The notes beneath the pieces were generated by a model that searched no databases, was not told the origin of the DNA, and saw only the letters and a program-made list of their open reading frames with translations. Positions 19,771-33,043 of a stretch of 64,000 nucleotides of DNA are shown here, in pieces. Origin of the DNA: Isoetes taiwanensis (Eukaryota; Streptophyta; Lycopodiopsida; Isoetales; Isoetaceae); contig JAJEKV010000048.1 of assembly GCA_021234155.1 (NCBI GenBank), positions 64,001 through 128,000 on the forward strand, read 5' to 3'. The position numbers were made by a program, and so were the translations under genes. Positions within the stretch are counted from its first letter, which is position 1, and each line of letters opens with the position of its first letter.

Positions 19771-21519
19771 ATCATGAGGGTAGCGTACGACCTATTTCGT
19801 GCTCAAATAGAATTTTAAATTTCTCAAAATAATTAATGTTTGCTTGTATGTGATACCTCTCCTGATGTATTGTGTGTTTACGTTCTACCCACCACCCTAA
19901 AAATTAATCTTGAAATCTCAACATGTCTATTAGGTCGATGGTGTCCCCCATGGAATTTGTTCGGTGTTTATTCACTGTAAATATTTTAAAACCTTTAAGT
20001 AATCAAGTCATATTAAGCATTACATGATTCTGATTGAAGAACTAACTTGCATGGAAGATGCTAGTCTTAGAAGAGGGTAATTACAAAACCCAGGGACGCG
20101 CTAAACAGGACCATATGACATATGCACATCTAAGTCTCAATCACTACTTCCAAACCTCGATTAAATCTTACATCCTTGGATTTGAAGTTGTTGAATGTAC
20201 GCATGTTGAATCTGCTCAAGAATCCATGCCGGTTTGCCGGTTCCAACAATTGCGGCAAGGCTTGACTAGCAATAGGGGCGACGGGCAGAATGATGGCTAC
20301 AGTAGGTTTAGGCCAGTCGTCTGGAATATCAAGGTATATTCTAGCATATACCTGGAATATACCAACTTTTCACACCATGGAGGGCTTGCCGTTAGGGGCA
20401 ACCCAAAACAAGGTGCTGCGCACGGGGGGTTGCCCTCCATGGCCGGAGGGTGAAGTGGCTTAAATCATACTTGAAAGTCATGTTTTTACAATCAATCAAA
20501 ATTGCTATTTGAAAAATAATAGAGTACTTGATACCATGACTTTATGAGGATTGATCTGAAGAGGTTTTTGGTGCGCTCGGCATAGAATAAGGATGGCAGA
20601 AGCATAAGGACAAGTCTAATAGAGGAGAGAATGGAAATACATGTTTTGCAGGCATAGAAATGAGAGAATTCCTTGAAGACCTCTGATAGGTTTTTTGTCA
20701 CAGAGGGCTTCAAACATCTGAGGAGCAGGTTTTGTTGAGAATGCAAGATCTGGAGCAACAAACATATCAAGAATGCCCGTCTCCATAGCTAATGAAGCCG
20801 TCTCCATAGCTAATGAAGCTCTCTCTCCCTCTCCCTCTCTGTCGCCGTCGCCCCAGGAATGATAGCGATATATGAGCATTGATGCAGGGGGTCAGGTAGA
20901 ATTTGTATGTTTTAAGTTTGGACCAGTAAATGTACGTTGCATTGTGTGGCCTTGATGAAGGAGTTATGTGGGTGATGATTATGGGTGTTTTGTTTATGGG
21001 TGCTTTGTTTTAATGCTTGATTTGAATTCTAGGATTTGGAGTTTACAGACGATGAGTGCATGAAAGTGAGGTGTATTTACATTTATTGCGTCATGTGAAT
21101 GAAGAACCACGTGGAATAGATAGTGAAATTGTTAGAAACATACGAACCAATGTATGAATGATCCAAATAGATAGAAAAGGGATTTTTTTTTTTTTTTTTG
21201 GAGGGGGATGCAAAAAACTTAGGATGCATGTCATTTTTGTTCCGGATATGAAGGAAGAACTCGACATTATAAATTAAAGTAGGTTGCTAAGAATTTCGAT
21301 GACAACATTATGTTCCACTAGCTTGAGTTCTTTTCAAGAAAATGGTACACCCATGGGTGTTGCTTATGATTGGAGATTACACAACTTAAAAGGGATCAAA
21401 ATGACATCTATAACTTCATTTTTCAAAAAACTACATAGCTACTTTAGTGCAGGAACTGGCTTTGCCATTGGACAATGTTTATCAAGGTGTTCCAAGCACA
21501 ACCATCAATGGATCTAGCT
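19771..21519. other. Unassigned region with a strong hairpin at 20375-20442
   Basis: No convincing gene. A hairpin of about 68 bp is formed by CCATGGAGGGCTTGCC and its near-complement GGTTGCCCTCCATGG. A 21-bp unit (CCGTCTCCATAGCTAATGAAG) is duplicated near 20777-20818, followed by a CT-rich run. A T17 tract lies at about 21183-21200. Confidence 0.5.
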
Positions 21520-22266
21520 TCACAGCAAAGCAAGCAAACAGGAAATATTTCTGGATGTGGAAGAGAAGGAAAAGTGGTACCCATTTATACCATTGACTGA
21601 AGGAGGTGTTTGGGAACTGGACGATTGGGAGCTGTCATTAAAATTGTCTTGCCGTAGTCTGATCTTGAACGTGGATATTTTCCTGGGAGGTGCATCTGGG
21701 GCCTTCATGGCTAGGGGTTCCGTCGGATTGATGACAACGGATGGCTCAATAACAGGTGTGGGCTCCGCAGGCATGGATCTTGCCGCTAACGGTTCGCCTA
21801 GAGCAGCTAGAGGTTTCACGCTTCTTTTCTTGGTCGCTGCCCTTAGCCAATTGGTATCCATCCTTGAAGGCATCTTTTCATCTCGTTTGGCCTTCAACGC
21901 TATGCTTGGAGGTTTCTTATCATTTGATAACTCCTTTCTACATGTAGAAAATCCCACTAGAATATCCCTGTTGCCTTTTATACCTGACAAGGACAAGGAC
22001 TCATAAAATGGCAAAATCCAGCCGAAGCCCTTTGCGCTAGTAGGTACATTCTTTCCAGTGGCCGGCTTGTTCGTCTTGCTGGCAGTCATCATTGAAGGAT
22101 CATAGTTTCTCCACTTCGAAACATACTCTAGGAATTGAAGTTGATGGGTGTCCTCGACACTACATATGAGAGCGTATTGCACATTGTTTTTGTTGCCTTC
22201 CCATATTGCAATAACAATGGCTATTTGCGTGACATCATACCGGAACCTGTGCGCAAGAACAAGCAC
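21520..22266 (-). CDS. Unrecognised ORF beside the copia element
   Basis: 248 codons on the minus strand, hydrophilic, with a Pro/Ala-rich middle (EPLAARSMPAEPTPVIEPSV) and a Ser-rich end (SSQSSSSQTPPS). It abuts the copia target site. A short ORF on the same strand immediately beyond the other copia LTR (39360-39548) could be its upstream exon, but the two are not in phase by simple joining over the CTTTC target site. No family recognised. Confidence 0.4.
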   Translation of the reverse strand: MLVLAHRFRYDVTQIAIVIAIWEGNKNNVQYALICSVEDTHQLQFLEYVSKWRNYDPSMMTASKTNKPATGKNVPTSAKGFGWILPFYESLSLSGIKGNRDILVGFSTCRKELSNDKKPPSIALKAKRDEKMPSRMDTNWLRAATKKRSVKPLAALGEPLAARSMPAEPTPVIEPSVVINPTEPLAMKAPDAPPRKISTFKIRLRQDNFNDSSQSSSSQTPPSVNGINGYHFSFSSTSRNISCLLALL

Positions 22267-22275
22267 AGGTCTTTC

Positions 22276-22863
22276 TGAAGAAATAGAGATTGATTGTTTA
22301 TGATTTTATGCCAACTAGAGTCACAAGATAACCCAAGATATATTAATATATCAATGCAACCTTTGAAGTTTCAATTCTTACAACAATTCAATAAAGTGAA
22401 TGCATAGCATAAACATCGAACTTGAAATTACAATGGGATCTTCGATAGCTCAAGCCTGTTCCCCTAGAACAGCTTAATCGTCTGTACAAACAACTGTAAA
22501 CTTCTTCTTCATTTGATTTACAAGGATCCGGCCGCTTCGGCCAGATCCGACCGCTCCGTGCATAGCTGGGAGTATCTCCTTCGTAGCAGGAAGTTTCCAT
22601 AATTTGAATATGGGTTTGGCTCCAATGTATTGGATCGAGATAGCCCAACCTTATCTCACAATAATTTATATGCATTAACCATATAAACGTTTCAACCATT
22701 GCATGATGAAACCCTTGTTAAACCATTGCATGTGACCCTTGCCTTTCAATCAACCTAATCGAACATACCACATTCATATGGCACTCCTTAGGTTTAAGAA
22801 TCTGGAATTCCCCTCTGTTCTTTTTCCATAGCTGTGCTCAATAGTTAGCATGAATTTTCTTCA
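22276..22863 (-). mobile_element. 3' LTR of the copia element
   Basis: Left-hand copy on the plus map. It contains a GC palindrome around GGATCCGGCCGCTTCGGCC (near 22524). Inner edge followed by TTCCCCTTT, the complement of the polypurine tract AAAGGGGAA (22864-22872). Confidence 0.93.
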
Positions 22864-24785
22864 TTCCCCTTTCATGCTAACTTCATTGCTGTCATTCCAT
22901 TCTTGAATTCCCAGCTGGTTCTTAAATTTCTGAAACTTAATCTCTGATAGGCCTTTAGTTAATATATCAGCAATCTGCTCATGTGTAGAGATGTATTCAA
23001 CTGTCACCACACCTTTGGCAACCATTTCTCTAATAAAATGAATATGCAATTCAATATGCTTAGTCCTTTGATGCAACACTGGATTCTTAGTGATTGCAAT
23101 GCAGCTCATACTGTCAGAATACAATGTTGTAGGCAATTTCTGAAACACCTTTAGTTCATCAAGCAATCTTCTGACCCATGCTATTTCCTTAGCAGCAAGT
23201 GTTGTAGCATTGTACTCTGCTTCAGCAGTTGACATGGCAACACTTGACTGCTTTTTGCTTTTCCAAGTTATTGCAGCTCCTCCTAACATTAAACAAAATC
23301 CAGAAGTGGACTTCCTTGTATCAACATCACTGCCCCAATCTGCATCAACATATCCTTTTAGCACTAAATCATCATTATTAAATGTCAATCCCTGATCTTG
23401 AGTATATTTTAAATATCTCAATACTCTTTTTGCTATGGTCCAATGCTGTCTGCCTGGGTTGTTGCTGAATCTGCTAAGTAAGTTGACTGTAAATGCTATT
23501 TCTGGTCTCGTGCAGTTGGATATGTAAAGCAAACAGCCAATAAGTTCCATGTATGGAATCTTCTCCATTTCCATCAGCTCATCATGAGTTTTAGGACTAT
23601 CATTACTGGATAATTTCAAGCCTTGAACAATGGGAGTCCTTGCAATATTACAATCAAGCATATTAAATCTCTTAAGCATGCTCAAGATGTTGCTGGTCTG
23701 AGAGACTTTCAGAAGTTTTCCTTCTCTATTCCTTGATATTTCCATGCCTAAAAACTTCTTAAGTTTCCCGAGATCTGTCATTTTGAATCTGCTGGTGAGA
23801 ATCTGTTTGCAGTGGTCTAATATTTCCATATTGCTTGGTACTAGTACGTTATCATCAATATACAATGCCAGTATACAAAACTGACCTCCCTTATTGAGAA
23901 TATATAAATTTACATCATTCAAAAACCTTGTGAAACCTTGCTCTAGAAGATATTTATCTATACATTGATACCACATTCTGGGAGACTGTTTAAGACCATA
24001 CACAGCACGGTTGAGTTTCCATACCTTATCTTCCCCTGGAGCTTCAAATCCTGGTGCCTGTTTCATGTAGACAACATCATTCAACTCTGCATTCAAAAAT
24101 GCTGTGCTTACATCCATGTGATGCATGTCTAGATTATTTGCATTGGCAAATGCCATGAGAATTCTGATGCTTGTTAATTTTACAATAGGAGAGAATGTCT
24201 CCTCATAATCTATCCCTTTCCTTTGTGTAAAGCCCTGTGCCACCAGCCTTGCTTTGAATTTTTCTTCACCATTAATGCCTCTTTTGATTTTGTATAGCCA
24301 CTTGCTGCCCACAACATTTTTCTTTTCAGGTTTTTTCACAACATCATAAGTCTGAGTTCTTTTGAATGCTGAAAGTTCTTCCATCATAGCTTCCTTCCAT
24401 TGTTCTGCATGCTCAGAATTCACTGCTTCCTCATAGGACTATGGTAAGTCAGGGTCAAGAATTGCCATGATTTGATGGATGTCTACATCTTCTTTGTGCA
24501 ACCTTCTGCTCCTGCCATGATCCATTCTGCCATACATGTCAGAATTTATGTCCATTGTCTCCATTGTCTCTCTTAATTTTTCTAGTTCTGTTTTTCTTTT
24601 CCTTCTATCCTGCTGAATCTCTACATCATTGTATCTTGCTGGAAATTGGCTGCCAGGTCATTATCATCATCAACATCATTCAAGCTATTTGATTTTAACA
24701 AATCATCACTTGAACAATTGACATCTTTATTCAATGTAACCTGTTGTACTTTATTTCTGTTTTTATAGAATGGAGAATCGGAAAT
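22861..24785 (-). CDS. pol: Copia reverse transcriptase and RNase H
   Basis: A 520-codon ORF (24423 to 22861) holds the copia RT: WKEAMMEELSAFKRTQTYDV, KARLVAQGFTQRKGIDYEET, YGLKQSPRMWYQ and the catalytic YIDDNVLV motif. RNase H follows (GYVDADWGSDVDTRKSTSGF, AEAEYNATTLAAKEIAWVRR, TKHIELHIHFIREMV). Upstream to about 24785 the IN-RT linker (DSPFYKNRNKVQQVTLN) is readable with a stop/frame change near 24640. The ORF end overlaps the LTR edge by three bases. Domain order and motifs are complete for this half. Confidence 0.93.
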
Positions 24786-25560
24786 GCTAATGCGCCTACA
24801 GCCATTATAACTAGCTTTTTTGGTGAAAACTGGAGGTTAGAGACTGGGAAGGCAAGTGGTTCTTCTATGAAACCTAGAGGATGAGTTCAGAGATGAAAAC
24901 ACATGAAATGTCCGTATAAACCGCTGCCACCGAAATTGGTGGCGCTCTATTTGTCTTTGTGGGCATCTTCAATGTCGGATGAATCTGCCTTCTAAATTTG
25001 TGATTCCAGTTCGATTATCATGCGTTGACGAGCAGCTTCAGAAACTAGACATTCCAAAAATATTCAAATGTCGAATGTCCTTCCACTAAAGAAACGTCAA
25101 GAATGCATTCAAAATTCAAAAGGAAATGTCATCTTCCGTCCGTAATTTAAATATCAATTTCTGCAGGAAAATGATGGTTGTTTGTTCCGTGGGTGTTTTA
25201 TGGTCTGATACACCACTCGTAGAAGTAGTGAAGCACCACTTTCTGGATTTAAATTTCTCATCAGTCAGGACGTCCACGTCAACCTGCAGTAGGCAGATGA
25301 AAAAGTGATTTTACTGGATTCTCTATGGCGCCGCCGCCTATAATGATGCCGGCGTCATTATGGCAGTGCTATTAATGGCAGCACCATTATGGCAGCGCTA
25401 TAAATTTCTCATTTTCGCGAAAGACTAGAAAAAATCACGAGCACCTTGGAAGAATTTCAGTGCCCAAAAAAGTCACCCAAATTTTCCTACTTTTGTGCAA
25501 GTTCCGAGTTCCCGTGATCCATATCGAGAAGAGACCTTCTCAAGGAAGGTTAGTTTTCAC
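24786..25560. other. Unassigned; short ATGGCAG-type repeats at 25340-25400
   Basis: No gene recognised. Around 25340-25400 the words GGCGTCATTATGGCAG, GCTATTAATGGCAG and CACCATTATGGCAG repeat and are partly palindromic, followed by GCTATAAAT, which could be a TATA box or chance. Confidence 0.35.
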
Positions 25561-28500
25561 GCTTCTTTTCTTGGTTTAGTATTGTAATGTTTTCTTCGTA
25601 TGAATGAATGCTTTGCTTAGCAAGATCGCGATCGCGATCTTGCCGAGCAGTAGATGTGCTTGGTATAGTGTGTTGTGTTCTCGCTGAGATCGCGGCTGCG
25701 ATCCCAACGATAAAAAAAATTGCACAGAGTAGACTAATGTCATCTGGCTAAGATTGTCGAAAGGAACAAACATAGGGTGAAAAAAGACAAACAGGAGACC
25801 GGAATGAAATGGATAGAAAAGGGGATCGAGAATAGAGAAACAAAGCAAACGAGACAAAATGGCCGAGGACACAAAAATGGAAATAACTAAAAGGCCCTCA
25901 AAGGCACTAATGAGACACCAAGGATCTATGACAAAGAGCGAGTACAGGCCCTCATAAGGGCATCCATGAGAACCACTGAGAACATATGAGAATATTGGAG
26001 TAAAAGAACAAATAGAGCAACAACAATAAATAGCAAGGACTAAAATTCATGAATGTATACCCACATGCATAACCGATCCAAGCGAATTTTCAACGTAGAA
26101 ACAACGATAGGGACCTTGAGACTCAAGAACAATCCAGAGGACTGGATCAAAGAACCCATTATGGTGAGAGAAAGATGGAGAAAGATGGGTGCTATATGAC
26201 ATCGTCGGAAGAAGCAGAGTTCAGAGAACAACTCGGTGAACAACTTGCAAATTTGGTTGACGAGGGTAAACCGGTCACTGAAACCAACAAGAATAAAAAA
26301 AGGCTAAGCAAGGTGGATGAAACATAGTCAAACAACATAATGAATGGACACCACCAGGGCAAAAAGCACTATGATGAGTCAAGAGGCGGGCAAAGGAGGG
26401 AGTCAAGACAATAGAAGAGCAAAGACGTTTCAAGAGATAAAATGAACAAATAAAGAGGAAAGGGACAAAATGCAAAATGAAAAAAGAAAGGAATGCGAGA
26501 TTATAATGAAATGGATGGAATAAGGGATTAGGAATAGAGGAACAGAGCAAATTGGGACAAAGGAGCTAAGGCCACAAATGCAAATAAAGCCCTCGAAGGC
26601 ATTCACGAGAAACTAAGAATCAATGATAAAAGAGAAGAGTATGGGCCCTCATAAGCGCATCCAAAAGAACAATTGAGAACATATGAGAAACAAGCATGCA
26701 TTTATCTACCTATACATACACCTAGAAACAAAGCTCAAGAATCTTAGAGCAAAAAAGGAAAGCAAAACAAATGAAATGGATGGAGAAATGGGATAAAGAA
26801 AAGAGGCACTAGAAAACCGCTCTGAAATGGAAAGGCGAGGGAAATAAATTGGGCAATCGAATAAACTACAACTGAAAAGACCCGGGAAAAAGCACGAGTG
26901 AGAGGAATAAATCATGCATGTGCAAGTGAACAAACTACTGCTGAGAAATCACGAGACAAGAATGCTAAGAGCAATCAGACAAATGGGACAACTCAGGACA
27001 ACTCGGACAAGCAGAGCAGCGTAACGATGTATGGAAGCTACTCAAGCACAACCCGGACTGCAAGAGCTAGGACTCAAGGGACACCATAAGAGCTCAACGA
27101 GGCAACTGGAACAAAAGTCGACAAAAGGGTATAATGGACATCATGTAGTAAAGGGAACGAGTAAAGGCAGTGGAAAGAAGCCAATGAACGAAAAGAATTG
27201 AAGGGGCACATGGCTAGGTGGTCATCACAAGTACATGGAACTAGCCACCTAAAGGAATATAAAAGAAGATTTGCAACTAAATGTCACAAGCACCAATGCA
27301 GCAAGAATGTAATAGCTCAACCCATACAAAATGTAAACTGAGATATGGCACTGGCAAAAGCCATATATACACGAGCCAAATGATTCTAGCAAATACCACC
27401 AGTTGTAAAACTCCTGCAAAACGACCAAATGTAAGCGACCACCACAAATGGTACCAATAGACCAACGACGGGGAAACCTGAGATCCTCAGCAAAAAAGGA
27501 CCACGTATAAGTATGGAAGTAAAGCGCATTAGAAGGACTAATTGCAGTAGAAAATAGAGACGTTATGGACCACAACCATGTCTATGAGATTTGAAAGTGT
27601 CGAGAATAACCAAAAGCAACATGAATCACCAACTCATGACGAATGCAGCTAAGGAAAAGTTCATGAGTAGAAACAATGCCAGAATATCCAAATGGAGAAG
27701 GTTATAAACAAGATACTGGAAATACCTTATTCGCCCGACAACTCGTGCTAAAGTCCTTAGGTCAAGTGCCAAAATGTCAACAAAAGGGGGCAACCGAAAT
27801 GTGTTGATTAAATACCGGATATAGTGAGGAATTGCCCAAAATGCAATGAATGCAACTAAATGCAAAACTAAAAGCAACATACAAAGTAGTTAGTCCCTTG
27901 TTGAACTATGTGGACAAAGAGTTGACAACGATCCCCATCAATGTCGACTAGAGATGGCACCACCCCTTCATAATGACAAGACGAGGAAAAATACCAAGAA
28001 GCCAGACATTGACCCCTCTAGTCGCCAAGTCAAAAAATGATTCTTATCAGCATCTACTCGAGATGCCATCCCCAACCAAACCATAGCTCGAATCTTTTCC
28101 ACCCAAGAACCCTGCAACAAAAAACCAACATTTGCAAAAAGGAGGGAACCATACATGGTCAGGCCACCAAAGGAAAAAACCATCAACTCTGACAAATATA
28201 CTAATCTAAACACCAACTGGCCCAAGAGAACCTGATAAAACTAACATCTAACAACCTTACTTTTACCCACTATGTAACTTACAAAACAAGACGGGGTTTC
28301 AAACCTTCAAATCCGAAAGAGAGAGCAAAAGGACATAAAATAGACCACCAAAGAGAGCTAGGACACCACCCAAGGAAACATACAACCACGACAATTACAC
28401 AAAGCGAAATGCAAACCGATCCAAGAAAAGAACCAGACGACTCTGCAAAAATGAGCAATAACCCATAATTTATACATTTATAAATACACGCAAGTAAGAA

Positions 28501-31240
28501 AGCCAACAAAGGACTTGACACGTAAGATGGTTAATCTAGATACGGAAAAATAGAGACAATGAGGATGGACACCATAAAACGACCAACCCAAAAAGCTGAA
28601 AGAAAGAACAAAGAAAGCGCATACCATTAAAAGAAAAACAACAATATGAAAACTACCTAAAGATCGACATAAAGGACAAAACCCAACGCAGGAAAAAACT
28701 CCTAGACAACAATGCATCATGTGTCCAAACAGCACACCGACCAAACGAGCAAAAAATCAGAAACCAACCAAAAATACCATGCAACGAACCTAACATGACC
28801 CATGCAAGAACCAGACAACCAAGAAAGCAATGAAGCAAAACAAGGACTGACTCTAGACTCCAAGCTCAAGCACATCCAAGGCAACCAACAGAAAAGACAA
28901 CACAAACCAGAAAATGCTCTTTGGGGGGGGGAATAAGACACAACGGACCCAAGCACAACGACCTATGCACCAAGACCTTTGTGTTAGTAATGGCTAATAA
29001 TATGCACGAGGACCTCTTGTCATTAATATTTAATAATATTATGTACAAGAACCCCTTATTATAATGTTTATAACAAAAAAGGTTTAACGTTTATAACAAA
29101 AAATAAAAGGGCACAATGGGCATCAAAACAATAAGGGAAAGATGAGGTCGATTAGACGGACCAACTCAACCTAGGCACAACCAACCTATGCACCAGGACC
29201 TTTTGTTATTAATGTCTAACAACATGCACCAAGACCCTTAGTTATAAATGTTTAATAATTGCGACCTATGGAACCTGACAGGATAATAAAGCACAGGGCC
29301 AAAGATGACTTGAAGAAAAATGGAATCAAAGAAGCAGTGGGAACAAAGAAACTTCTGTCGATGGTGCAAAAATGGGGCGGATGGAAATAATGAAAACTTA
29401 GCAAGGGAACGTATGCCATATCAGGAACATCCAACAAACATGTGCGACTAGCCAACTACTGACACCTCTAGACCACAAATAACACCAAACAACTATTGCA
29501 ACCATGACAACCATGCAAGAGGAGAAGAGACATATGCAAGGCAATACCAAAACACGAACTATCCATTAGACTGAAACCCTTAGGACACAATAATCAAGTC
29601 ATAACATGCAAATCAATTCAACCATTATAGCACCAAGCACATAGCACTTGTATCCACAAAATACATCATCGGACATAAAAACTAGGGAAGGACGGACAAC
29701 TCAAACTACTATGGGACGAAGACATTACCAGCCATATGTTAAAATACCATACCCAATCATGCTACCTGGGTCAACAAAGACGAACGGGTGCTGTAGAAAG
29801 ATGACATAGTCATGAAACCTTCATATAGAAAATGCCCAACGTGGCAAACAACTGGTGAATATGTGTAAACCACTTGCAAACTAGTAAAATTACATCAAGA
29901 CCATGAGAAACCACAACCGATATCATGATTCATGCAAAACCACATGAGGCAAGCCCCACCACATGATGTCACCTATATAAACTATGATAGTGGAATAATG
30001 AAACAATTTGAGATAATGATAATCCAGAAACCATGATGCTTCACGCAAAAAATGCTTAGTATAACCCATTACAACGACAATGGTTCAAAGACTTGAAAAT
30101 TGACGAGCCAAAATCATGATGACAATCATATAAAGCCTATGAAAATTCAGTTTTGTCGTTAAGAGATGACAAAAATATTTAAGAAAGGGGCATACAAGCC
30201 TAAGGTCTCAATCTTGTGTAACCTTTAATGGTCCATGCAAACCAGGACGAAGAAATGAATGGTAACCATGAGTTTCCAACTTACACAATAACTTACACAA
30301 TGATGAGAAAACACAAACATGTATATAAGAAGCAAGTAGACTCATCATAAAGAGGCAAGAACATAAGAAACTAGATTTAAGGGACAATCCAATGAGACAT
30401 CCTCACATGAGATCAATGTTCACTAAGGCAAATTCGAAGAGAAATGAAAGCCTTCTTCAATATCAAAATAAAAAACATACTCGGTCTATGTAGTATGGGA
30501 CTCGAACTATGTCTCCGAATACAATAACAAAAATTCGAACCACACAGTAACAAATCTCGAACCATGTTTTCAAGTACATTACATTTGAAACATACCTGTG
30601 CAAATCGGGAATTGAACCTTGGTGCATCTCGAACCATATTTTCAAATACAATATACTCCGTCTACAAATGAAATACAAAAAATATAAAATATACCTGTGC
30701 AAATCGAGATTTGAACCCTGGTCTCCATGACAACAAGCAGAAGCATATACCAACGAGCCAACACAATGACATTGAAAAGGTTTTATGATTTCATAATTGA
30801 ATCAACTTTATTAGCAACCACCTGACTGTCCTGATGCATGCCGTAATCAAGAGGATGGCACAGCGGAAGACAGGGCCGGAATCGGCAGACAAATACCGCG
30901 GGTTGCTCTGCTTATCTTCACTGAAACTCAAACCAGACATTACATCAGAAACCAAGCAGTGCACCGTCTCAGATATGGGTATAATTTAAAGGATGAATCT
31001 ACAACTTAACCAAGCATTGAGTGTCCAGAACCCTGATTCAAATCAATATACAACAGAACGGAGTTTTTAAGTCTGGATTACAGGTCCAAATGAGATTTTA
31101 GAGTCGATTAAAATCCTGTGATCCAGACGGAATTATAAGGGGTGAACAAAAATAGAAAGCCTTTAGCTGAAGCTCATGCTATTCATCCATTCATCCACCG
31201 ACAAAGACATTCTAAAGAAGCCAGAAACAAAGGGCAAACA
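25561..31240. other. Long A-rich decayed repeat region
   Basis: Strand-asymmetric (A-rich on plus). Many ORF calls here lack coding character. A block at 25795-25995 recurs at 26500-26695 (sharing GAAATGGATRGAA, AGCCCTC/GGCCCTC, GAACATATGAGAA), and a third trace starts near 26770. Short palindromes built on GATCGC occur at 25619-25646. Part of this region (26090-26125) matches 40105-40165 in opposite orientation. It is best read as an old, eroded transposable element of unknown class. Confidence 0.5.
30480..30772 (-). repeat. Possible tRNA-derived SINE units
   Basis: On the minus strand TGGCTCGTTGG (30750-30760) resembles a pol III A box, and GGGTTCAAATC (30708-30718) a B box, spaced as in tRNA genes. 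Two more B-box-like sequences occur in tandem near 30600-30640 (GGTTCAATTCCCG) and 30495-30515 (GTTCGAGTCCC). No intact tRNA cloverleaf was found. Confidence 0.5.
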
Positions 31241-31242
31241 TA

Positions 31243-31272
31243 CACTACAAAAAATACGAATAACATATCTGG
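31243..31272 (+). mobile_element. CACTA-type terminus (left)
   Basis: CACTACAAAAAATACG is the typical start of a CACTA (En/Spm-like) transposon. A matching opposite end occurs at 35201. The three bases outside the two ends (ATA and AAG) do not match, so the pair may not belong to one element. Confidence 0.45.
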
Positions 31273-31627
31273 CCTTTCCTGTGAACCCGCATGTCCATTG
31301 CTCTAGCCGCTCTAGCCGCCTAGATTGTCCAGAGAACTTGGTTGAAATGAAAACGGCCAGTAGCAAGTCGAGACATCGCCAAAAGCCAGAAAGCTAGAGT
31401 CAGACTGGAGAATCGCTTCCTCAACGAATCAAAAGCAGAATCGCTTCCTCAACAAATCAAAAGCTGAAAAGCAAAAACCCAAATCGCCTGAAAGCAAAGG
31501 CTACGAAATCTAATAGATCAAAACAAGTAAAAACGCTGAATAGAGATCATTGAAACAAAAATCCGTTGGGCAGAAAGAATGAATGGGGTTGAAAAATGTA
31601 ATGGGTAAAGAGAGAAAAACTTGTGGA

Positions 31628-31875
31628 GCCAAAGATGAATGGAATGGAAAGGAGCTCAAGAGAACTCCATACAACAACAAGATTCAGCTCAGAGGAAACG
31701 CCGATGAGGAATGCAGGAAGACACAAGGCTTTTATGGGAGAAAAGGCCAAAGAAAGCCTGCGCTATAGCAGGCTTGTGCCAAAGAAAGCTTGGATCTAAA
31801 AGCAAAACTGGCGTCCCTTTCCCTAGAATGATGGTTCTCTTCTATATAAGAAGAGAACCATTGCATTATAAGTAA
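31628..31875 (-). repeat. Dispersed repeat with terminal hairpin, copy 1
   Basis: Matches 40810-41045 in opposite orientation, including GCCTGCTATAGC, AGCTTTCTTTGGC and the hairpin TGGTTCTCTTCT/AGAAGAGAACCA (31832-31860). Here only the inner part of the hairpin is intact. Confidence 0.75.
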
Positions 31876-32103
31876 AATGTCACGAAAATAAAACTAAGCA
31901 TCAAGATTTACAATTACACACCTTCCTACTGCAGCCAAGGGCAATCTCGTAATCATCATCTGATATCACTTGATATCTCTCCATGGGACTTCCATGAGCC
32001 AAAGAGGAGAAGAACAAGTCCCCTCAAGATATTTATAATTTTTTTGATAAATCTTGGCCATTCACTTGGCATAATCCTTGCCCTTCTTTTTGACACCTCA
32101 TCA

Positions 32104-32162
32104 ATCCTCTTGTTTTTGTCTCCGTGGACGATAAAATCATATTCTATTCTATTCTATTCTTC
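32104..32162 (+). mobile_element. LINE 3' end fragment
   Basis: TCTCCGTGGACGATAAAA followed by ATTCT repeats matches the 3' end of the LINE at 3.3 kb. Nothing of ORF2 precedes it, so this is an extreme 5' truncation, the usual fate of LINE insertions. Confidence 0.65.
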
Positions 32163-32848
32163 ATAACCAATTTTGTCTTCTTTCTTAACAACTAATACAA
32201 CTTAATATGGGCCCTTGGATTCTAACAACAAGCACAAAAGAATCTGGACCCTTGATCTCCTCCCCCCCGGGACCTTGATAGTGTTCTTCTATGTTGACCC
32301 CGATTTGCCAAAAATCGGGTCAACAACACGCACAAACAAAAAGATGCGGTCGGTCCCCTCGGCCACTGACTTCAACACTTTTCACATTCAAGTACAATAA
32401 GTTAGTCTTCTTTGTCACAAAGAAGAGCTAACTGGGGGTTTTACGGGTCCCACCAAACGTATTAAGAAAATGGGGGGTTTTAACGGACCCTCCAAACCTA
32501 TTTGAAAAAGACAATATTTTAAGGTGTACAACACCAAAATGTAACTTGTGCCATAGGAAAGATTTTGAAAAATGATGGTAGTATTTATCCTTCGGGTAGG
32601 GCTTAAAAATGCAAAAGGGCTATGTCATAAAGATATATTGGGGGATGGTGAGATAGAGTCGCACAAACAAAAATGTGTCACGTTGCTAGCCAAAGTGTCC
32701 AACAAGGTGTGTAATAAGAGGATAAGTGAAGGTGCAAAAAATGGTAATAATGTGTGCAAGGTATGGCCAAGGCATAAAAAGAAGTAAATAAAAAATAATG
32801 TGGTAAAAGTGCAAAGTGATAAGTGGTGAAAAAATGGAGAATAAAGAT

Positions 32849-33043
32849 ACGTAAAGTTAGGGGGGAGGATATTTCCCCATATTACAAGCGTTCTTAAAAC
32901 TTATAATCTGCTGTAGCTCGCTTCCTGTCCTCCGATGCCTGGCTTCATCTCCTCCGGTGCTGGCTGATAACGGAGTAATCAGAGTTGTGTGGCTACGATG
33001 GCGCCACGTGGCAGGAAATATCCTCCCCCCCCTAACTTTACGT
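32849..33043. mobile_element. MITE-like element with ~28-bp terminal inverted repeats
   Basis: ACGTAAAGTTAGGGGGGAGG at the left and CCTCCCCCCCCTAACTTTAC at the right form inverted repeats continuing into ATATTTCC/GGAAATA. The 195-bp interior has no ORF. No clear target duplication was seen, so superfamily is unassigned. Confidence 0.65.

Noticed and set aside
21816-25576. Shared 21-mer TTTCACGCTTCTTTTCTTGGT at 21.8 and 25.55 kb
   Set aside because: The match does not extend on either side, so it may be chance or too short to interpret.
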